A stretch of DNA of 64,000 nucleotides from positions 1,674,001 to 1,738,000 of the forward strand of contig NZ_CP045643.1 in assembly GCF_009498275.1 (NCBI RefSeq), read 5' to 3'. Made by a program: the position numbers and the translations under genes. The stretch is from Streptomyces fagopyri (GTDB lineage: Bacteria; Actinomycetota; Actinomycetes; Streptomycetales; Streptomycetaceae). Of the stretch, positions 45,712 to 54,650 are shown piece after piece (positions within the stretch are counted from its first letter, which is position 1; each line of letters begins with the position of its first letter). A model generated the notes under the pieces. That model ran no database searches, was not told where the DNA came from, and saw nothing but the letters and a program-made list of their open reading frames with translations.

Positions 45712-45747
45712 CGCCCGGTGGTCTCCTGTCCAGGAGACCACCGGGCG
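45712..45747. terminator. terminator of the rmdA transcript
   Basis: A perfect 17-bp inverted repeat (45712-45728 with 45731-45747) with a 2-nt centre begins 10 bp after the rmdA stop, just upstream of the LAL start. Confidence 0.9.
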
Positions 45748-45756
45748 CGCGAAGCC

Positions 45757-47892
45757 TCAGCCGGTGGCGTCGACCAGGGCCAGTTCGTGCAGGCGCTCCG
45801 GCGGGCCCGGCCGGGCGTAGTACCAGCCCTGGGCGGTGTCGCAGCCCAGTATCCGCAACTGTTCCGCCTGGGCGCCCGTCTCGACGCCCTCGACGGTGAC
45901 CGCGAGGTCGAGGCTGTGGGCGAGCGAGACGATTCCCTCGACGATCTTGAGGTCGACGGGGTCCGCCGGGAACTGCTGCATGCCCTGGGTGAACGAGCGG
46001 TCCAGCTTGAGGATGCTCACGGGCAGCCGGCGCAGGTTGGCGAGGTTCGAGTAGCCGGTGCCGAAGTCGTCGAGGGCGATGTCCACGCCCATCTCGGCGA
46101 GTCGGCGCAGCGGCTTGAGGAGGTCGTCGTCGGCGCCGATCAGCGCGGACTCGGTGACCTCCAGGCACAGCGCGGCGGCGTCGAGGCCCTCGCGCTCCAG
46201 GATGTCCACGGTGTCCTGGACGAGACCCGGATGGGTCAACTGGCACGGCGACAGGTTGACGTTGATCCGCAGGGGGCCGGCCCCGGCACGTCGTTCCTGC
46301 CACTGGCGGGCCTGCCGGACCGACTGCTCCAGGACCCAGCGGCCGAGCGGCACGATCAGTCCGGTGTGCTCGGCGAGCGGGATGAACTGGTCGGGTCCGA
46401 GTACGCCGTGCTGTGGGTGCAGCCAGCGCACCAGCGCCTCCGCGCCGTGCACGCTGCCGTCGCCGAGGTGCACCAGCGGCTGGTACTCGATGAAGAACTC
46501 GCCCCGGTCGAGGGCCGCCGGGAGCGCCGTGGTGAGCCCGTGCCGGGTGATGGCGCGCGCGTCGGCCTCGGGGTCGGCGAGCTCGAAGCGGTTGCCGCCC
46601 GCGGACTTGGCCCGGTACATCGTGATGTCGGCGCTGCGCAGCACCTCCGCCGGGCCGCGTTCGCCCGCCGGTCCCTCGACGATGCCGATGCTCCCGCGCA
46701 CGGCCAGTTCGCGGCCGTCGATGCTGATCGGGGTGACCAGGGCGTTCATGATGCGCCCGGCGAGTTCGTCGACCTCGCGCTCGGTGTCGGGGCCGATGGT
46801 GAGGGCCACGAACTCGTCGCCGCCCAGCCGGGCGACCATCTCACCGGGCGCGGTCGCGCAGGACTGCAGCCGGTCGGCGACCTCCACGAGCAGCCGGTCC
46901 CCCGCGGCGTGCCCAAGGCTGTCGTTGATGGTCTTGAAGCCGTCGAGGTCGAGATAGCACAGCCCGAACCGCTGGTTGTCGCCCGCGGACAGCGCCTTCT
47001 CCAGCCGCTCGAAGAAGAGGGTCCGGTTGGGCAGTCCGGTGAGCGCGTCGTGCGTGGCCTCGTAGCGCAGCCGCAGATTGAGCAGCCGGCGCTCGGTGGT
47101 GTCCTCCATGAGGGCGAGCTGGTACTGGGGTTCACCGTCCGGGTCGCGCAGCAGGGACACCGTCAGATTGGTCCACAGGGCGGTGCCGTCGGGCCGGTAG
47201 AAGGCCTTTTCGACGTGGTAGTGCTCCCGCTCGCCGCTGACCAACTCCTCGTAGAGCTTCCAGACTTGGGGCGCGTCGTCGGGGTGTGTCCACTCGGGGA
47301 CCCGGCGGCCGCGCATCGTCTGCTCGGAGCCGCCGAACATCCGCAGCAGGGCTCCGTTGGCCTGCAGGATGTTGCCTTCGAGGTCGGCGATGGCGATGCC
47401 TATGGCCGCGCCCTCGAAGACCGCGCGGAAGCGGGCCTCACTGGCGTGCAGTGCCTCGGCCACCGTGCTGCGCGCGTTCAACGCGGCCTGGTAGATGGCC
47501 TCCTGTTCGCTGAGCGTCCGCTCCCGCAGGGCCTGCGCGAATCCGGCGGCCATGGCGTGCTGCAGGCGGGCCGAGCGGGTGCGCAGGGCCTCCTGCGGTC
47601 CGTCCTCGCCGCAGTAGAGCACCAGATAGGCGTCCACGCAGTCGAGGGTGCGGCTCAGTGCCTCCGGATCGGTGCAGTGCGCGGAGACGATCGCGGCGCC
47701 GACCGCGTGCCCCTCGGTCGCCTGGAAGGTCCTGGCTCGCAGTGCCTCGCTCAACCGCCTTGCCAGCGGTACGAGTTGCTGCTCGAACTCAGGCCGGGTC
47801 AGCGAGGTCGAGGTGACCGGGAAGACCGCCCGGCTCCAGATCGTCGCGAACCTGCGGAGTCTGTCCTCCGGCCCGTCCGGCTCCGCGATCAC
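45757..47892 (-). CDS. rmdA: PAS-GGDEF-EAL cyclic-di-GMP enzyme RmdA
   Basis: A 711-residue soluble protein: a helical N-terminal region (1-135), PAS domain (about 140-260, EARFRAVFEGAAIGIAIAD to LALMEDTTERR), GGDEF domain with intact GGDEF (about 265-430) and EAL domain with EALVRW and DDFGTGYSN (about 440-695). Intact motifs suggest both diguanylate cyclase and phosphodiesterase activity. This architecture without membrane helices matches RmdA of S. coelicolor/S. venezuelae, which shapes aerial development. The GTG start overlaps the upstream methyltransferase stop (GTGA), so the two are coupled. Confidence 0.9.
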   Translation of the reverse strand: MIAEPDGPEDRLRRFATIWSRAVFPVTSTSLTRPEFEQQLVPLARRLSEALRARTFQATEGHAVGAAIVSAHCTDPEALSRTLDCVDAYLVLYCGEDGPQEALRTRSARLQHAMAAGFAQALRERTLSEQEAIYQAALNARSTVAEALHASEARFRAVFEGAAIGIAIADLEGNILQANGALLRMFGGSEQTMRGRRVPEWTHPDDAPQVWKLYEELVSGEREHYHVEKAFYRPDGTALWTNLTVSLLRDPDGEPQYQLALMEDTTERRLLNLRLRYEATHDALTGLPNRTLFFERLEKALSAGDNQRFGLCYLDLDGFKTINDSLGHAAGDRLLVEVADRLQSCATAPGEMVARLGGDEFVALTIGPDTEREVDELAGRIMNALVTPISIDGRELAVRGSIGIVEGPAGERGPAEVLRSADITMYRAKSAGGNRFELADPEADARAITRHGLTTALPAALDRGEFFIEYQPLVHLGDGSVHGAEALVRWLHPQHGVLGPDQFIPLAEHTGLIVPLGRWVLEQSVRQARQWQERRAGAGPLRINVNLSPCQLTHPGLVQDTVDILEREGLDAAALCLEVTESALIGADDDLLKPLRRLAEMGVDIALDDFGTGYSNLANLRRLPVSILKLDRSFTQGMQQFPADPVDLKIVEGIVSLAHSLDLAVTVEGVETGAQAEQLRILGCDTAQGWYYARPGPPERLHELALVDATG

Positions 47893-48701
47893 GCCGTGCG
47901 CCCCACGCCCGCGAACCCGGAGAAGGAATAGGGATCCTCGTCCTCGGGCGCGGTGTCGGGCCGCCACATCGGCATCGGCACCAGTCCGGGTTCCACCATG
48001 TCGTACCCCTCGAAGAACCGCGCGATCTCCTCGCGCGAGCGCATGATCAGCGGGTTGCGGATGTCCTTGTACACGTCGACCGCGCCCTCGGCCCGCTCCG
48101 CCGGGAGCGGGATTCCCTCGTACGCGGCGTGCGTGACCACGAGCAGGCTGCCCGGCGCGAGCGCGTCACGCAGTTCGGCCACCGCAGCGTACGGGTCGTC
48201 CGCGTCCTCCACGAAGTGAAGTATGGCAACGAGCAGCAGGGCGACCGGCCGGTTCAGGTCGATCAGCCGCTGCACCTCGGCGCTCGCCAGGATCTCCTGG
48301 GGCTTGAGCAGATCGGCCGCGACCACGTCCGTGTCCTCGACGTCCCGCAGGACGGCCTCGCTGTGCGCGACGGCGACCGGATCGTGGTCGACGTACACGA
48401 CGTGCGCACCGGGACGGGCCGCCCGGGCGACCTCGTGGACGTTGCCGAAGGTCGGGATGCCGGAGCCGATGTCGAGGAACTGCGAGATGCCCTCGTCCGC
48501 CGCGAAGCGCACGGCGCGGCGCATGAACGCCCGGTTCGCCTGCATGACCTTGGGCAGTCCGGGCATGAACTCCATCGCCTTGCGGGCGGCTTCCCGGTCG
48601 ACCTCGAAGTTGTGCGAACCGCCCAGGTAGTAGTCATAGATACGGGACACGCTCGGCACCGAGATGTCAATGCTGCGTGGGGCCCAGGCGGGACGCTCCA
48701 T
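47889..48701 (-). CDS. DUF574-family SAM-dependent methyltransferase
   Basis: A 270-residue protein of the actinobacterial PF04672 group. It starts RPAWAPRSIDISVPSVSRIYDYYLGG, then shows FEVDREAA, the SAM motif FLDIGSGIPT, VVYVDHDPVAVAHSEA and LLVVTHA. Function is unknown; the family is large in Streptomyces and is thought to methylate small molecules. It is the first gene of the pair with rmdA, overlapping it by four bases. Confidence 0.9.
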   Translation of the reverse strand: MERPAWAPRSIDISVPSVSRIYDYYLGGSHNFEVDREAARKAMEFMPGLPKVMQANRAFMRRAVRFAADEGISQFLDIGSGIPTFGNVHEVARAARPGAHVVYVDHDPVAVAHSEAVLRDVEDTDVVAADLLKPQEILASAEVQRLIDLNRPVALLLVAILHFVEDADDPYAAVAELRDALAPGSLLVVTHAAYEGIPLPAERAEGAVDVYKDIRNPLIMRSREEIARFFEGYDMVEPGLVPMPMWRPDTAPEDEDPYSFSGFAGVGRTA

Positions 48702-49019
48702 CTATCTCTCCAAGGCGTAGTCGACGGCGTAGGCGATCCGGTGTTCGAGCTGAGGCTACTGATCGCCCGCCAAACGGGCGAGTCAAAACGGAAATTGACC
48801 GTCCGTTCACCGGCACTGCCTACGGCATGTGCCGAATCTGCCGCTGTGCGGGGCCTTCGGACACGCCGTCGGGTGTCACCGCGAAATCGATGCGAAGCAT
48901 TCCAAAAAGTTCCCGGGAGTCACGAAGCGTCGCCATGCCGTTCCCGGTGACGGGTATCCCCGGTGTGGAAAATTCTCCGGTCCCGGGGCCTCCGGCCGGT
49001 GCGGGCGCGCACGGCGAAA

Positions 49020-49056
49020 GGTCCGCCCCCTCCGTGCGGTGCGGAGGGGGCGGACC
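49020..49056. terminator. hairpin terminator after the repeat lipoprotein
   Basis: A perfect 15-bp stem (49020-49034 with 49042-49056), 7-nt loop, sits in the 468-bp gap 48702-49169. The remainder of the gap includes the methyltransferase promoter region (48702-48830) and otherwise shows no gene. Confidence 0.85.
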
Positions 49057-49169
49057 GGGGTCGCGCGCTGTGCTCTGTTCGTCCGACACTCTTGCCAGTT
49101 CTGATCCACTCTCCCTTCCGCGTTCCGTTGCTCTGCGGACGAGACGACCAACCCTGGGGAGGTGATCCT

Positions 49170-50111
49170 CTACTTCTGCGCGCCGACCGGCTTTCCGTCG
49201 GGGGCGACGGCGTACCACGTGCCGCCCACGCCCTGACCGTTGGTGTCCCCGGCCTTCGTGTCACCGGAGAAGGTGTAGATGGGCCAGCAGTTGACGGTCA
49301 TCTGCTTGGCGCCGTCGGGGCGGGTGAAGCCCATCAGGCCCTTCTTCTGGACGCCCTTGGTGTCGGCGGCCTTGACCGGAGCGACGGCGGGCCACTTCTC
49401 CAGGCAGGCGCCGACACAGGCGGACTTGGAGACCGGCCAGGCCTGGTCCTTCATGAAGCGGTAGACCGTCATGCCGTTCTTGTCGACGACGATCTCGCCG
49501 AGCTTGGGGTCCTTGCGGGTCGACAGGCCCGGCAGGGCGGCCAGCGTGGCCTTCTTGCCGTCGGGGGCGGACGCGTACCAAATGCCGCCGACGCCCTGGC
49601 CGTTGGTGTCGCCGGCCTTCGTGTCCTTCGCGAACCGGTACATGGGCCAGCCGCCGATGGTCAGCTGCTTGGTGCCGTCCTTGCGGGTGACCTCGCCGAG
49701 CAGGGCCTTGTCCACCCCGGTGGCGGCCGTGGCGCCGTCGGCGGGAACGGCGGGCCAGGCCTTCGCGCAGTCGCCGTCACAGTTCGACTTCGGCGGCTCG
49801 GCGGTGTCCTTCTCGAAGCGGTACAGGGTGAATCCGGCGCTGTCGGTCAGCACCTTGCCGAGCGTCGTGCTCTCCGCGACGGCGAGCTGCCCGGCGGACT
49901 CCGCCTGGGCCGCCGCGCCCTGCTGGTCGGCGCCGTAGCCGTTCGGGGTCGCGGTGCTGCTGGCCTGGCCGTATCCATTGGCGGCCGCGGCGGCGCCGAC
50001 GTTCTGGCTGCCCGTCGACTGGGTGCCCGAATCCTGACCGCACGCCGTCGTGAGCGCCAGCACGGCCGCAGCTGTCGCTACGAGGGAGGCGCTCCGCCAG
50101 GAGGTCTTCAT
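49170..50111 (-). CDS. SCO0930-family secreted lipoprotein with four YxFxxD repeats
   Basis: A 313-residue exported protein. The signal ends near AC24 (VLALTTAC). A low-complexity linker follows, then four copies of the COG4315-type repeat marked YRFEKD, YRFAKDT, YRFMKD and YTFSGDT, arranged as two pairs. Repeats 2 and 4 both carry KAGDTNGQGVGG followed by WYA. Paired cysteines occur in NCDGDC and ACVGAC. The family has no proven function; a role in extracytoplasmic redox or binding is only inferred. The neighbouring gene order (rmdA, methyltransferase) fits the SCO0930 name. Confidence 0.88.
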   Translation of the reverse strand: MKTSWRSASLVATAAAVLALTTACGQDSGTQSTGSQNVGAAAAANGYGQASSTATPNGYGADQQGAAAQAESAGQLAVAESTTLGKVLTDSAGFTLYRFEKDTAEPPKSNCDGDCAKAWPAVPADGATAATGVDKALLGEVTRKDGTKQLTIGGWPMYRFAKDTKAGDTNGQGVGGIWYASAPDGKKATLAALPGLSTRKDPKLGEIVVDKNGMTVYRFMKDQAWPVSKSACVGACLEKWPAVAPVKAADTKGVQKKGLMGFTRPDGAKQMTVNCWPIYTFSGDTKAGDTNGQGVGGTWYAVAPDGKPVGAQK

Positions 50112-50411
50112 TGGGTAACTCCCACTGTTCGCATAAGGGTTGCAGCGCCCTGCAGCGCCGCGCATGGCCCTAGGTACGGGCGGGAGTGGCGGTTGTGTTC
50201 AACCGGCCCACAAAAAACTTTCGGAACGCTGTGACAGCGCCCGCAGCCGGAACCCGGACGGCTGTCCGCGGCACATCCGTTCCCTTGCTCTCGCACACCT
50301 GCGCCCGTCCGGCCGCCCGCTCCCGCGCGACCGTCAAACCGCCCCGGTCCACAAGTCCTCCGTTCGGGGCAATACCCCACCACTCGCGCGCGCGTGGGGG
50401 CGGCACGCCTC

Positions 50412-50993
50412 ATGATCTCGGTCGTGCATGCACCACAGCGGACCCCGTCCGCCCTCGTCATACGGGTACTGGCGCTGCTGACGCTGACCTGGATCCTCGG
50501 CGGTGCGCCGGTCTCGTCCGCGGTCGCGGACGCCTGCGCGTACGCCTCCGTCGGCCCGGACGGCACGGAGGCCGTGGCGGTCGCCGGCGACGGGCTCTGC
50601 ACCGTCAGCCCCGCACCGCCCACGCCGACACCCACGCCGACGCCCACGCCGACACCCACCCCGAAACCACCTCCACCGCCGCCGCCACCGCCGCCTCCAC
50701 CACCCAGACCCAGGCCGACCCCACCACCACCGCCCCCGCCACCCCCTCCGCCGGCTCCCCGGCCCGTCGCCGTGGCACCGGCGCCGAGGCCCGCGCCACC
50801 ACCACCGCCCCCTCCGACGCCCACACCGACGCACAGGGCCCGTCCTCAGCCGTCGCCCACCCCGGTGAGCTACCCGGTGTACCGCGCCCCGGCGCACAAG
50901 CACGCGGTCCGCAGCGGACCGTCCCTGGTCTCGCTCACCCTGCTCGTCACCGTGCCCGCGGTGCTCGCCGTCGCGGCGCTGCGCCCGCGCTGA
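50412..50993 (+). CDS. proline-rich anchored cell-surface protein
   Basis: A 193-residue protein. A signal peptide (IRVLALLTLTWILGGAPVSSAVADA) is followed by a short domain with two cysteines (DACAYASVG and GLCTVSP), then TPTPTP repeats and two long polyproline runs (about 85-140). A C-terminal hydrophobic helix with a basic end (LTLLVTVPAVLAVAALRPR) anchors it. The rigid stalk suggests it spans the thick cell wall. No LPXTG motif is seen. It is divergent from the repeat lipoprotein across a 300-bp promoter gap with no other visible feature. Confidence 0.8.
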   Translation: MISVVHAPQRTPSALVIRVLALLTLTWILGGAPVSSAVADACAYASVGPDGTEAVAVAGDGLCTVSPAPPTPTPTPTPTPTPTPKPPPPPPPPPPPPPRPRPTPPPPPPPPPPPAPRPVAVAPAPRPAPPPPPPPTPTPTHRARPQPSPTPVSYPVYRAPAHKHAVRSGPSLVSLTLLVTVPAVLAVAALRPR

Positions 50994-51008
50994 CCCTTGG
51001 AGACAACT

Positions 51009-51773
51009 TTGTCGGATTGGCTTGTTCTCGTCCTCGCGATGGCGGCCGCGTGCCTCGTGGTCCTCGTCGTGGCGCTGCTGCGCAACCGGCGCGCCCCCGA
51101 GGACGAGGATCCGTCCGAGACCCCGGACGTGATCGAGTACATGACCATGATGATCGGCGTGGTCTACGCCATCGTCCTGGGGCTGGCCATCGCCGGCGTC
51201 TGGGAGGCGCGCAGCGCCGCCCAGGATCATGTACAGACCGAGGCCCAGGCCCTGCACGAGATCTCGGAGCGGGTCCGGGTCTACCCGCCGGACGTACGGG
51301 ACCGCATCCGCGGGGACGTGGACGCGTACGTCAAGCAGGTCGTCACCACCGAGTGGAAGACCATGGCGGACCACGGGCGGGTGACCGCCGAGGGCGGCCG
51401 GCTCTTCGACCGCATCCGCGCGGACGTCACCGACTACCAGCCGAAGACGGACTTCGAGGCCCAGGCCTACCAGCCGCTCGTCGACCAGGTGACCGCGGCC
51501 GACACCGCGCGCAACTCACGGGCGGAGTCGACCGGGGCGACCATGCCGGGCGTGGTGTGGTTCGGGCTGATCACCGGTGCCGTCGTCACGATCGGGATGG
51601 TCTTCGCGCTGCAGATCCGGCGCACCCGGCGGGAACTGATCCTGGCCGGGCTCTTCTCGGCCCTGATCGCCTTCCTGCTCTTCCTGATCTGGGACTTCGA
51701 CGCGCCCTACAGCCGGGGCATCGCGGCCTCGGCCGAGCCGTTCCTGACACTGTTCCCCCACCTTCCGGGGTGA
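51009..51773 (+). CDS. DUF4239-type membrane protein
   Basis: A ~254-residue membrane protein. An N-terminal helix (DWLVLVLAMAAACLVVLVVALL), a second helix (MMIGVVYAIVLGLAIAGVW), a ~110-residue helical soluble region and two C-terminal helices (VVWFGLITGAVVTIGMVFAL, ILAGLFSALIAFLLFLIW) match the DUF4239 (bestrophin-like) layout. TTG at 51009 is chosen because GGAGA sits five bases upstream; TTG at 50997 is the alternative. It is 15 bp after the proline-rich gene and probably on the same transcript. Confidence 0.8.
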   Translation: MSDWLVLVLAMAAACLVVLVVALLRNRRAPEDEDPSETPDVIEYMTMMIGVVYAIVLGLAIAGVWEARSAAQDHVQTEAQALHEISERVRVYPPDVRDRIRGDVDAYVKQVVTTEWKTMADHGRVTAEGGRLFDRIRADVTDYQPKTDFEAQAYQPLVDQVTAADTARNSRAESTGATMPGVVWFGLITGAVVTIGMVFALQIRRTRRELILAGLFSALIAFLLFLIWDFDAPYSRGIAASAEPFLTLFPHLPG

Positions 51774-51804
51774 CGGGACCGCACGGGAAGTCCCGATAGC
51801 GACC

Positions 51805-51852
51805 GCGCGGCCGGGGGACGGGCCACCTGGTGCACCCGTCCCCCGGCCGCGC
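51805..51852. terminator. long hairpin terminator
   Basis: A perfect 18-bp stem (51805-51822 with 51835-51852), 12-nt loop, lies between two convergent genes. Confidence 0.9.
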
Positions 51853-51923
51853 GCGAAGTCCCCCGTGCGGCCCACGGGGTTCCTCCGCGTCACGTCACCG
51901 GTCCCCCGGTCCCGCGCGCCTCG

Positions 51924-52583
51924 TCAGATCCGCCGCCCGGGCCTTCGGCGCAGCCACAGCACCGCGCCGCCGAGGACGGCGGCGGCCACCAGCCCGCTGC
52001 CGATGGCGATGTCGGTGGGCGTCGCTCCGGTGGAGGCAGCGCCACCGAGACCACCGCTGACCCCGCCGATGACGGTGAAGGCGGCCGGCCGGGTCAGGGT
52101 CCGGTCGTCGCAGCGGGCGGTGATGTCGTACGACCCCGGTCGCACGCCCCGGTCGACGAAGACCCGCGCCGTGGCCGTGCCACCGCCCGCGCGTCGCAGC
52201 CGGGTGGTGCCGAACGCCCGTGACGAGACCGTGCCGCCGCCCGCGCGGCACGAGTCGCCGTCGACCGCGACGGTCAACGGGCCGCCCTGGACGACGACAC
52301 CGGGCCTGGCCCTGACGTTCCTCGGCCCTTCGTCCCGCCGGCTCACGCCGTTCCCCCTGCCCCAGTCGTCCTCCGCGCCCTCGTCGTCCCAGGGGCCGTC
52401 GTCATCGAAGCGTCCGTGGTCGCCCGGGTCCGCGTCGTCGTAGGCTCGCCCGCTCTCGGCGAGGCGTTCACCGGCTCCCCGTTCGGCGTGACCCGCTTCG
52501 CTCCAGGCCATGGCCGCGGGGGCGGCGAACCCCAGCGCGGCGACCGCGGCGGCTGAGACCGCCAGAGCACGGATGGTACGCAT
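51924..52583 (-). CDS. secreted protein with C-terminal membrane anchor
   Basis: A 219-residue protein with a Sec signal peptide (IRALAVSAAAVAALGFAAPAAMAW), an Asp/Gly-rich acidic linker (about 40-90), and a beta-rich domain with two cysteines (DSCRAGGG and ARCDDR; about 90-170). A Gly-rich spacer and a hydrophobic C-terminal helix followed by LRRRPGRRI complete it. That tail resembles a cell-wall sorting signal but lacks LPXTG/LAXTG. It is divergent from the class F sortase gene, a common pairing in Streptomyces. Function unknown. Confidence 0.82.
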   Translation of the reverse strand: MRTIRALAVSAAAVAALGFAAPAAMAWSEAGHAERGAGERLAESGRAYDDADPGDHGRFDDDGPWDDEGAEDDWGRGNGVSRRDEGPRNVRARPGVVVQGGPLTVAVDGDSCRAGGGTVSSRAFGTTRLRRAGGGTATARVFVDRGVRPGSYDITARCDDRTLTRPAAFTVIGGVSGGLGGAASTGATPTDIAIGSGLVAAAVLGGAVLWLRRRPGRRI

Positions 52584-52915
52584 GTGATCCTCCGCGGAAG
52601 GCGCCCCGGGACCCGTCCCCGGTCGATCGGCGAGAAAGCGCCTCCCCGTCAGACCCTCAGATGCCGTGCGGGGGGCCGCATTTCGAGAATGGTCCGTCCC
52701 GGTGAGAAGACACGCCGAATGACTTACACATAATCAGATATTGCCGCAGGTCACGGACTGCCAGAAATATCCTGCACTCGGCAACCCGGATGGCGCACCA
52801 CCATGGCGCTCCCCCGTCCACCTGCCCGTGCCCCGTCAGCTCCCGGGCATGCTCCACTTAGCTTTCTCAAATGCGCGACGGACGCGGTGACGGCCGTGTC
52901 GAGAGGAGATGGCGA
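52584..52915. promoter_or_regulatory. divergent promoter region of anchored protein and sortase genes
   Basis: A 332-bp gap. Around 52720-52745 it is strikingly AT-rich for this genome (cttacacataatcagatatt), with CATAAT-like -10 candidates. It is likely to contain promoters for both flanking genes; exact starts cannot be assigned. Confidence 0.5.
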
Positions 52916-53578
52916 ATGTCTTCGTCCGCATGGGCCGAAAAGGAGGAGCGGCAGAGGAAGCGGGTCCCCTGGGGCGTGATGGCGCTTGTTCTGCTGACCG
53001 GCCTCGCACTGATCCGCAATGGTTCCGGCGAGTTCGACGTGGGCCCTCCGCAGCCCGCGCCGGCAGCGGCGGCGGACGACCGGACCCCCGCGGACGGCCT
53101 CGCGAAGGCGCCCTCCCCCTTGCCGTACTCCGTGGTGGACCGGGTGCGGATCCCGGCGATCCGGGTCGACGCACCGGTCGTGCCGGTCGGTCTCGACACG
53201 GACGGCTGGGTCGGCGCGCCTCCGCCCGACGACCCGAACCTCGCGGGGTGGTTCACCGGCGCGGTCTCGCCCGGCGAGAAGGGCACCGCCGTCGTCGTGG
53301 GCCATGTGGACAACGCGCGGGGCCCCGCCGTCTTCTACGGACTCGGGGCCCTCAAGAAGGGAAACCGGGTAGAGGTCCTGCGCAAGGACGGGAAGACCGC
53401 GACATTCGAGGTCTACGACATCCAGGTGTTCCAGAAGAACGCCTTCCCCGGCGACCGCGTGTACGGCAGCAGGGGCACGCCGGAATTGCGCGTCATCACC
53501 TGCGGGGGAGGGTTCTCCCAGGAGTACGGCTACGACGGCAACGTCGTCGTGTTCGCGCGTCTCGCCGGCGTCCGCTGA
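52916..53578 (+). CDS. class F sortase
   Basis: A 220-residue membrane-anchored transpeptidase. One N-terminal helix (about 18-34) and a Pro/Ala linker lead to the sortase barrel. Catalytic residues are H130 (VVVGHVDN), C196 (VITCGG) and probably R215. The ITCGGGF form replaces the TLxTC of housekeeping sortases and is typical of class F in actinobacteria. It should attach surface proteins to peptidoglycan or other acceptors. GAGGAG precedes the ATG at 52916. The divergent anchored protein is the obvious local partner. Confidence 0.92.
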   Translation: MSSSAWAEKEERQRKRVPWGVMALVLLTGLALIRNGSGEFDVGPPQPAPAAAADDRTPADGLAKAPSPLPYSVVDRVRIPAIRVDAPVVPVGLDTDGWVGAPPPDDPNLAGWFTGAVSPGEKGTAVVVGHVDNARGPAVFYGLGALKKGNRVEVLRKDGKTATFEVYDIQVFQKNAFPGDRVYGSRGTPELRVITCGGGFSQEYGYDGNVVVFARLAGVR

Positions 53579-53726
53579 ACGCGGCGCGGAAGTCCTCCCG
53601 ACGCTTTCCGGTACCGCCCGTGAACCCCGGCCGGGCCGAACCACCCGCGCCGCGAACGGAGTTCACCGCAGGACCGACGCCGAACGCGGGGCTCCGGCCG
53701 GTCCGCCGCCGGCCCCGCATCTCGGC

Positions 53727-53766
53727 CTGACCCGGCCTGACCCGGACTGACCCGGACCGACCCGTT
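53727..53766. repeat. 4 x 10-bp tandem repeat
   Basis: Four copies of ctgacccgga-type sequence lie between the convergent sortase and deacetylase genes. Confidence 0.75.
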
Positions 53767-53810
53767 CCGTCGGTCGGCGGTCGCCGGACAGCGGGCCGAC
53801 GGCGCCGGGA

Positions 53811-54650
53811 TCAGGCGTAGCGCCGTCGCGGCACGGTGAAGTGGTAGCCCCGGTCCAGCAGTTGGGGCAGGTAGTCGCGCAGCGCCCGAACGGTCTGGGA
53901 GCGGTCGCCGCCCGCGTCGTGGGAGAGCACGATGACGCCAGGGGCGGCGCCGTGCTCCACCCGGCGGACGATGGTGCCGGTGCCCGGGGTGGTCCAGTCG
54001 AGGGAGTCGACCGTCCACGCCACCGGCTCCATGCCCAGGTCGGCGCCGATCTGGAAGACCGCCCGGTTCCAGGCACCGTAGGGCGCGCGGAACCACAGGG
54101 GCCGCGCGCCGTACGCGTCCTCGATGACGTCACAGGTGCGCTCGATCTCGGAGCGGATCTGCGGGCGCCGGAGCTCCGTCAGCAAGGGGTGCGTCCAGGT
54201 GTGGTTGCCGACGACGTGCCCGTCGTCGGCCATCTCAGCCAGCAGGTTCTTGCCGGCCGCGGCCATCTTCCCGCAGACGAAGAACATCGCCCGCACGTCG
54301 TACTCGCGCAGGGTCTTCAGGATGCTCGGCGTGTACCGCGGATCGGGGCCGTCGTCGAAGGTCAGCACCATGGTACGGCCGCGTCCGGACACGTGCAGGA
54401 GGGGCTCGCGCCGGACGGAGGGACGCAGGGGTCGGCTCCTCGGCCGGCCGTCCTCGGTCATGGGCGGCAGACGGTGGGCGGACGACTTGAGGGCCGCGCG
54501 GGCCCGCGGGCCCCCGGCCGGCGGGCGCACCTGGCTCCCGGCCGGTTCCGCGGTGAGGACGCGGGCCGTGCCCGTCGCCCCCGCCGTCCCCAGGACGGCG
54601 GCGCCGGCGATCAATGCCCGGCGTCGTGTGAGCAACTGGTCCATGTCCAT
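53811..54650 (-). CDS. polysaccharide deacetylase (NodB domain)
   Basis: A 279-residue exported enzyme. A twin-arginine-like signal (TRRRALIAGAAVLGTAGATG) precedes a full NodB domain: TFDDGP with D99/D100, metal histidines H150 and H154 in NHTWTHP, RAPYG, and the C-terminal LSHDAGG motif. It deacetylates peptidoglycan or another N-acetylated glycan outside the membrane. It is followed upstream by lysX on the same strand. Unlike the protein at 23492 its catalytic motifs are canonical. Confidence 0.92.
   Translation of the reverse strand: MDMDQLLTRRRALIAGAAVLGTAGATGTARVLTAEPAGSQVRPPAGGPRARAALKSSAHRLPPMTEDGRPRSRPLRPSVRREPLLHVSGRGRTMVLTFDDGPDPRYTPSILKTLREYDVRAMFFVCGKMAAAGKNLLAEMADDGHVVGNHTWTHPLLTELRRPQIRSEIERTCDVIEDAYGARPLWFRAPYGAWNRAVFQIGADLGMEPVAWTVDSLDWTTPGTGTIVRRVEHGAAPGVIVLSHDAGGDRSQTVRALRDYLPQLLDRGYHFTVPRRRYA

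Noticed and set aside
45520..47931. Plus-strand frame of 803 codons
   Set aside because: It is antisense to rmdA, which has complete PAS, GGDEF and EAL motifs.
50112..50411. Small gene between the repeat lipoprotein and the proline-rich gene
   Set aside because: Short frames exist but none has a start with a ribosome-binding site or family similarity; it is best read as a divergent promoter gap.
51924..52583. LPXTG-type sortase substrate
   Set aside because: The protein has the hydrophobic helix and basic tail but no LPXTG, LAXTG or similar motif before the helix.
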